64,000 nt of DNA, from assembly GCF_050859025.1 (NCBI RefSeq), contig NZ_CP138200.1:4650001-4714000 (forward strand), written 5' to 3'. Source of the stretch: Wukongibacter sp050859025. Its GTDB lineage: Bacteria > Bacillota > Clostridia > Peptostreptococcales > Caminicellaceae. Below, piece by piece: positions 61,608 through 64,000 of this stretch. The translations under genes and the position numbers were made by a program. The stretch's first letter is position 1, and the number at the start of each line of letters is the position of its first letter. Below the pieces are notes generated by a model. That model was not told where the DNA came from. It saw nothing but the letters and a program-made list of their open reading frames with translations, and did no database searches.

Positions 61608-64000
61608 CTAAAAATCATAGTTTTCATTATCTTGAACCGATTCATTAATAACTGCTTTTATCTCATCTTCTGAAAGCATAGAGAGCTTATTTAATGTATT
61701 CTCTGGTTTACTAATTATACTTCTTAACAAGTTTTTATAATGTTTAGCTAGCTTTTCAATAGTCTCATGCCTAAACAACTCTGTTGAATATTCAAACATA
61801 CCTTTTAAAATAGAATCTTCCTCATATATTGAAAGTGACATATCAAACTTAGAGCTTTGATATTGAGTATCTAAAAATTCTACTTCTAGGTTCTTTAAAT
61901 CTAATGTTTTTCTAGGAGCATTTTGTAATGCAAATGCATATTGAAAAACAGGAGAATAAGATGTATCTCTACTTGAACCAATATTTTGAACTACTGTTTC
62001 AAAAGGTATATCCTGATTTTGAAATGCTTCAATTGCAAGTTTTTTAACTGCTTTTAGATATTTTTCTATGGTCTCGTCACCATCTATTGTTGTTCTAATT
62101 ACTAAAGTATTGGCAAAATAGCCCATTAGGTTCTCCAATTCAGAGCTTTGTCTGTTAGCAATAGGAATACCTACACATATATCTTCTTGATTAGAATATC
62201 TATACAATAAAATATTATATGCAGCGATGAGAAACATAAATAAAGTCACTTGTTCTTGCTTGCAATATGTTTTTATCTTATTAACTAGATCACTTCCTAT
62301 ATCAAACTTAAGTGTTTTTCCTTTATATGAAGATTCCTCTGGTCTAGAAAAATCCGTTGGGAAGGCTAGATATTTAGAAGCATTCTCCAGCCTCTTTAGC
62401 CAATATTCCAACTGCTTTTTCCCTATTTCGCCTTCTATCTGTTTACGTTGCCAGCTAGCATAATCTGCATATTGTAGTGGAATTTTACACAGCTCTGGTT
62501 TTGTCTTACTAGCTAATGCATTGTATACTTTAGAAATTTCGTTCAAGAATATACCTATAGACCATCCATCAGCTGCTATATGATGCATCTGCACAAGTAA
62601 AATATGTTCTTTATCATTTAGTTTTAGAATTTTTGCTCTAAATGATATATCTTTTGTTAAGTTAAATGGTCTTAACATTTCTCTATCAGATATTTCTTTA
62701 ATCTTTATTTCCTTTGCTTCTTCATTAAATTCCGTTAAATCCAAAACTTCTATGTTCAATTCTTTATACTCTAATATTTGCTGGTAAGGAGTGTTATCCT
62801 TTAGTCCATATATGGTTCTCAATATCTCATGCCTTCTTACTAACTCATTAATAGCTTCCTTTAATGCCTTTATTTCTAAATTTCCAGTCAATAGTATGGA
62901 AGCTGGCATATTATAAAATGAAGCCTCTGGCTCTTGGTAATATATATATAGCATTCTTTCCTGTGAATAAGAAATATCCATGAATTCTGTTCTAGGAATC
63001 TTACACAGCTTATCAGTATTATCTGCTACGGCAATTTCCTTTTGTGTTTCACCAAAACTAGCTATATACTCTGCTAGCTCACTGATAGTAGAATAGTCAT
63101 ACATATCTTCAAAATCAATTTCGACTCCTAAGCGTTCCTTTATACGATTAATAATCTGCATACCCATAATTGAGTTTCCACCTAGGTCAAAAAAGTCATC
63201 CTCTAAACCAAACTCTGAGTTATCTAGTACTCCACTCCATATTTGGGCTAATTGCTTCTCAATTTCAGTTCCTTCAATATCTACAAAATCATTTATATCT
63301 TCTTTTCTCGCAATTTTATCTACGTTAACCTTTATTGGCTCTACCTTCGGCCAACAGCATTTTTTTTCAAAAGGATATGTAGGAAGACCTATCTTTTTTC
63401 CAGATTTATTTTCATAGTATTTTTCCCATGCAATAGGAATATTTTCTAGATATAATTTGCTTAAAGTTCTTAATATACTTCTATCACTATCTATTGAGGG
63501 CATTACCCCTATATTTTTTGTTAAAGCTATTTCATTAAGAGCATCCATTAACATACCATTTGATCCTAATTCAACAAAAATAGGTTTATTGCCCTCCATA
63601 AGCTTCTCAATAACCTTTTGGAAACTGTTTTTATCAAAGGAATAATCTCCATCCATTGATTTTATCTTATCTATGGCATCCTTCACGGTTAGTTTTCCTG
63701 TAATTATTTGTGCAGTAAGATTTCCTATTCCTGAACCGAAAATATGCTTTGGTTTAATTCCCATTGATATCCATGTTTGATAAATGGATATTTGAAATAT
63801 AATACGCCTTATATTTGGATTATTCAAATCAAACATTACTTTGTACTTTTCCCAATTAAGATTAAATACACTATATTTCTCAAGCATATTATCTATTTCC
63901 TGCTGTTCAACATTCATATCTCCTGAACAAAGAAAAACCAATAATTTTTCATCATTTTCTGTATTCCTAAAAATATTTTCACAATCAGAGTTAAGAAATT
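61608..64000 (-). CDS. Hybrid PKS/NRPS protein, C-terminal part (AT - carrier - condensation), incomplete at window edge
   Basis: The frame is open to the last base of the window, so at least 796 residues are visible and the N-terminus lies beyond. Order of domains: an acyltransferase-like region (SGDMNVEQQ to KIGLPTYPFEKK, with the usual AT-to-carrier linker), a carrier protein with FDLGGNSIMGMQ (phosphopantetheine serine), then a condensation domain with HHIAADGWS (HHxxxDG intact). The protein stops soon after the condensation domain (NESVQDNENYDF) with no adenylation or thioesterase domain. The AT active-site GHS motif reads FGSGIGN here, so this AT may be inactive. A MacAB-like exporter and a MATE gene follow. 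Confidence 0.9.
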   Translation of the reverse strand, partial: FLNSDCENIFRNTENDEKLLVFLCSGDMNVEQQEIDNMLEKYSVFNLNWEKYKVMFDLNNPNIRRIIFQISIYQTWISMGIKPKHIFGSGIGNLTAQIITGKLTVKDAIDKIKSMDGDYSFDKNSFQKVIEKLMEGNKPIFVELGSNGMLMDALNEIALTKNIGVMPSIDSDRSILRTLSKLYLENIPIAWEKYYENKSGKKIGLPTYPFEKKCCWPKVEPIKVNVDKIARKEDINDFVDIEGTEIEKQLAQIWSGVLDNSEFGLEDDFFDLGGNSIMGMQIINRIKERLGVEIDFEDMYDYSTISELAEYIASFGETQKEIAVADNTDKLCKIPRTEFMDISYSQERMLYIYYQEPEASFYNMPASILLTGNLEIKALKEAINELVRRHEILRTIYGLKDNTPYQQILEYKELNIEVLDLTEFNEEAKEIKIKEISDREMLRPFNLTKDISFRAKILKLNDKEHILLVQMHHIAADGWSIGIFLNEISKVYNALASKTKPELCKIPLQYADYASWQRKQIEGEIGKKQLEYWLKRLENASKYLAFPTDFSRPEESSYKGKTLKFDIGSDLVNKIKTYCKQEQVTLFMFLIAAYNILLYRYSNQEDICVGIPIANRQSSELENLMGYFANTLVIRTTIDGDETIEKYLKAVKKLAIEAFQNQDIPFETVVQNIGSSRDTSYSPVFQYAFALQNAPRKTLDLKNLEVEFLDTQYQSSKFDMSLSIYEEDSILKGMFEYSTELFRHETIEKLAKHYKNLLRSIISKPENTLNKLSMLSEDEIKAVINESVQDNENYDF

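Noticed and set aside
1..64000. CRISPR arrays, tRNA or rRNA genes, prophage or integrase genes
   Set aside because: I looked for regularly spaced direct repeats, tRNA 3' and T-loop patterns, rRNA core sequences and phage genes, and saw none.

Overview
The window is AT-rich chromosomal DNA that looks like an anaerobic, low-GC, Gram-positive member of the Clostridia. Pointers are S-layer homology (SLH) anchored secreted proteins, an anaerobic Ni-Fe CO dehydrogenase (CooS) with its ferredoxin, amino-acid fermentation genes, strong GGAGG-type ribosome binding sites, and a probable selenocysteine codon in a molybdenum-related protein. Order and species cannot be fixed from the sequence. No rRNA, tRNA, CRISPR array or prophage was seen.

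Region 1 (1-17.1 kb, all minus strand) is one long tightly packed cluster. Read in the direction of transcription it holds a DUF4430 lipoprotein, a large membrane protein, an ABC-2-like permease, a coiled-coil membrane protein, a MoxR AAA+ ATPase, a DUF58 protein, two BatA/VWA-type membrane proteins, and then three secreted proteins: a prenyltransferase-fold toroid with SLH domains, an Ig-SLH protein, and a prenyltransferase-fold protein with Ig domains. The start of a further secreted protein lies at the window edge. DUF4430 plus an alpha/alpha toroid is the domain pair of animal transcobalamin and intrinsic factor. I read the cluster as a possible surface ligand-capture (perhaps corrinoid) system run by a MoxR/VWA machine, and regard it as the best candidate for an undescribed system.

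Region 2 (17.4-26 kb): a CO-oxidation unit (Rrf2-type Fe-S regulator, cooS, cooF-like ferredoxin, FAD/NAD oxidoreductase) with repeated palindromic operator-like sites; a SanA-like protein; ornithine aminotransferase rocD behind a complete cobalamin riboswitch and terminator; two flavodoxin-fold reductases.

Region 3 (26-34 kb): an AbgA/AbgB/AbgT-like amidohydrolase and uptake cluster with a PfkB kinase and a dedicated regulator, interrupted by transposase debris. Region 4 (34.2-38.8 kb): an ABC importer of the Fe3+/organophosphate type with a PHP phosphoesterase. Region 5 (39-44 kb): the putative selenoprotein with a TOBE/Mop domain, typA, a TnpB remnant, mobA, a molybdopterin-binding-protein fragment and an IclR regulator. 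Region 6 (44.2-50.7 kb): a probably SOS-controlled radical-SAM DNA-repair pair, a secreted beta-propeller protein, a CPBP protease and a small conserved hypothetical protein. Region 7 (50.8-55.1 kb): an eight-gene Mrp antiporter cassette in the order of the MbhA-H sodium module, with no full MrpA and no hydrogenase. Region 8 (55.4-64 kb): a MATE exporter, a MacAB-like ABC exporter, and the end of a PKS/NRPS protein that runs off the window, probably the edge of a natural-product cluster.

Two families of roughly 100-nt imperfect palindromes recur between genes. Family A has four good copies (198-302, 24486-24583, 49788-49891, 50733-50836). Family B has three (5265-5372, 30637-30745, 41941-42040). 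Within each family the two arms change together, which suggests a conserved hairpin structure.
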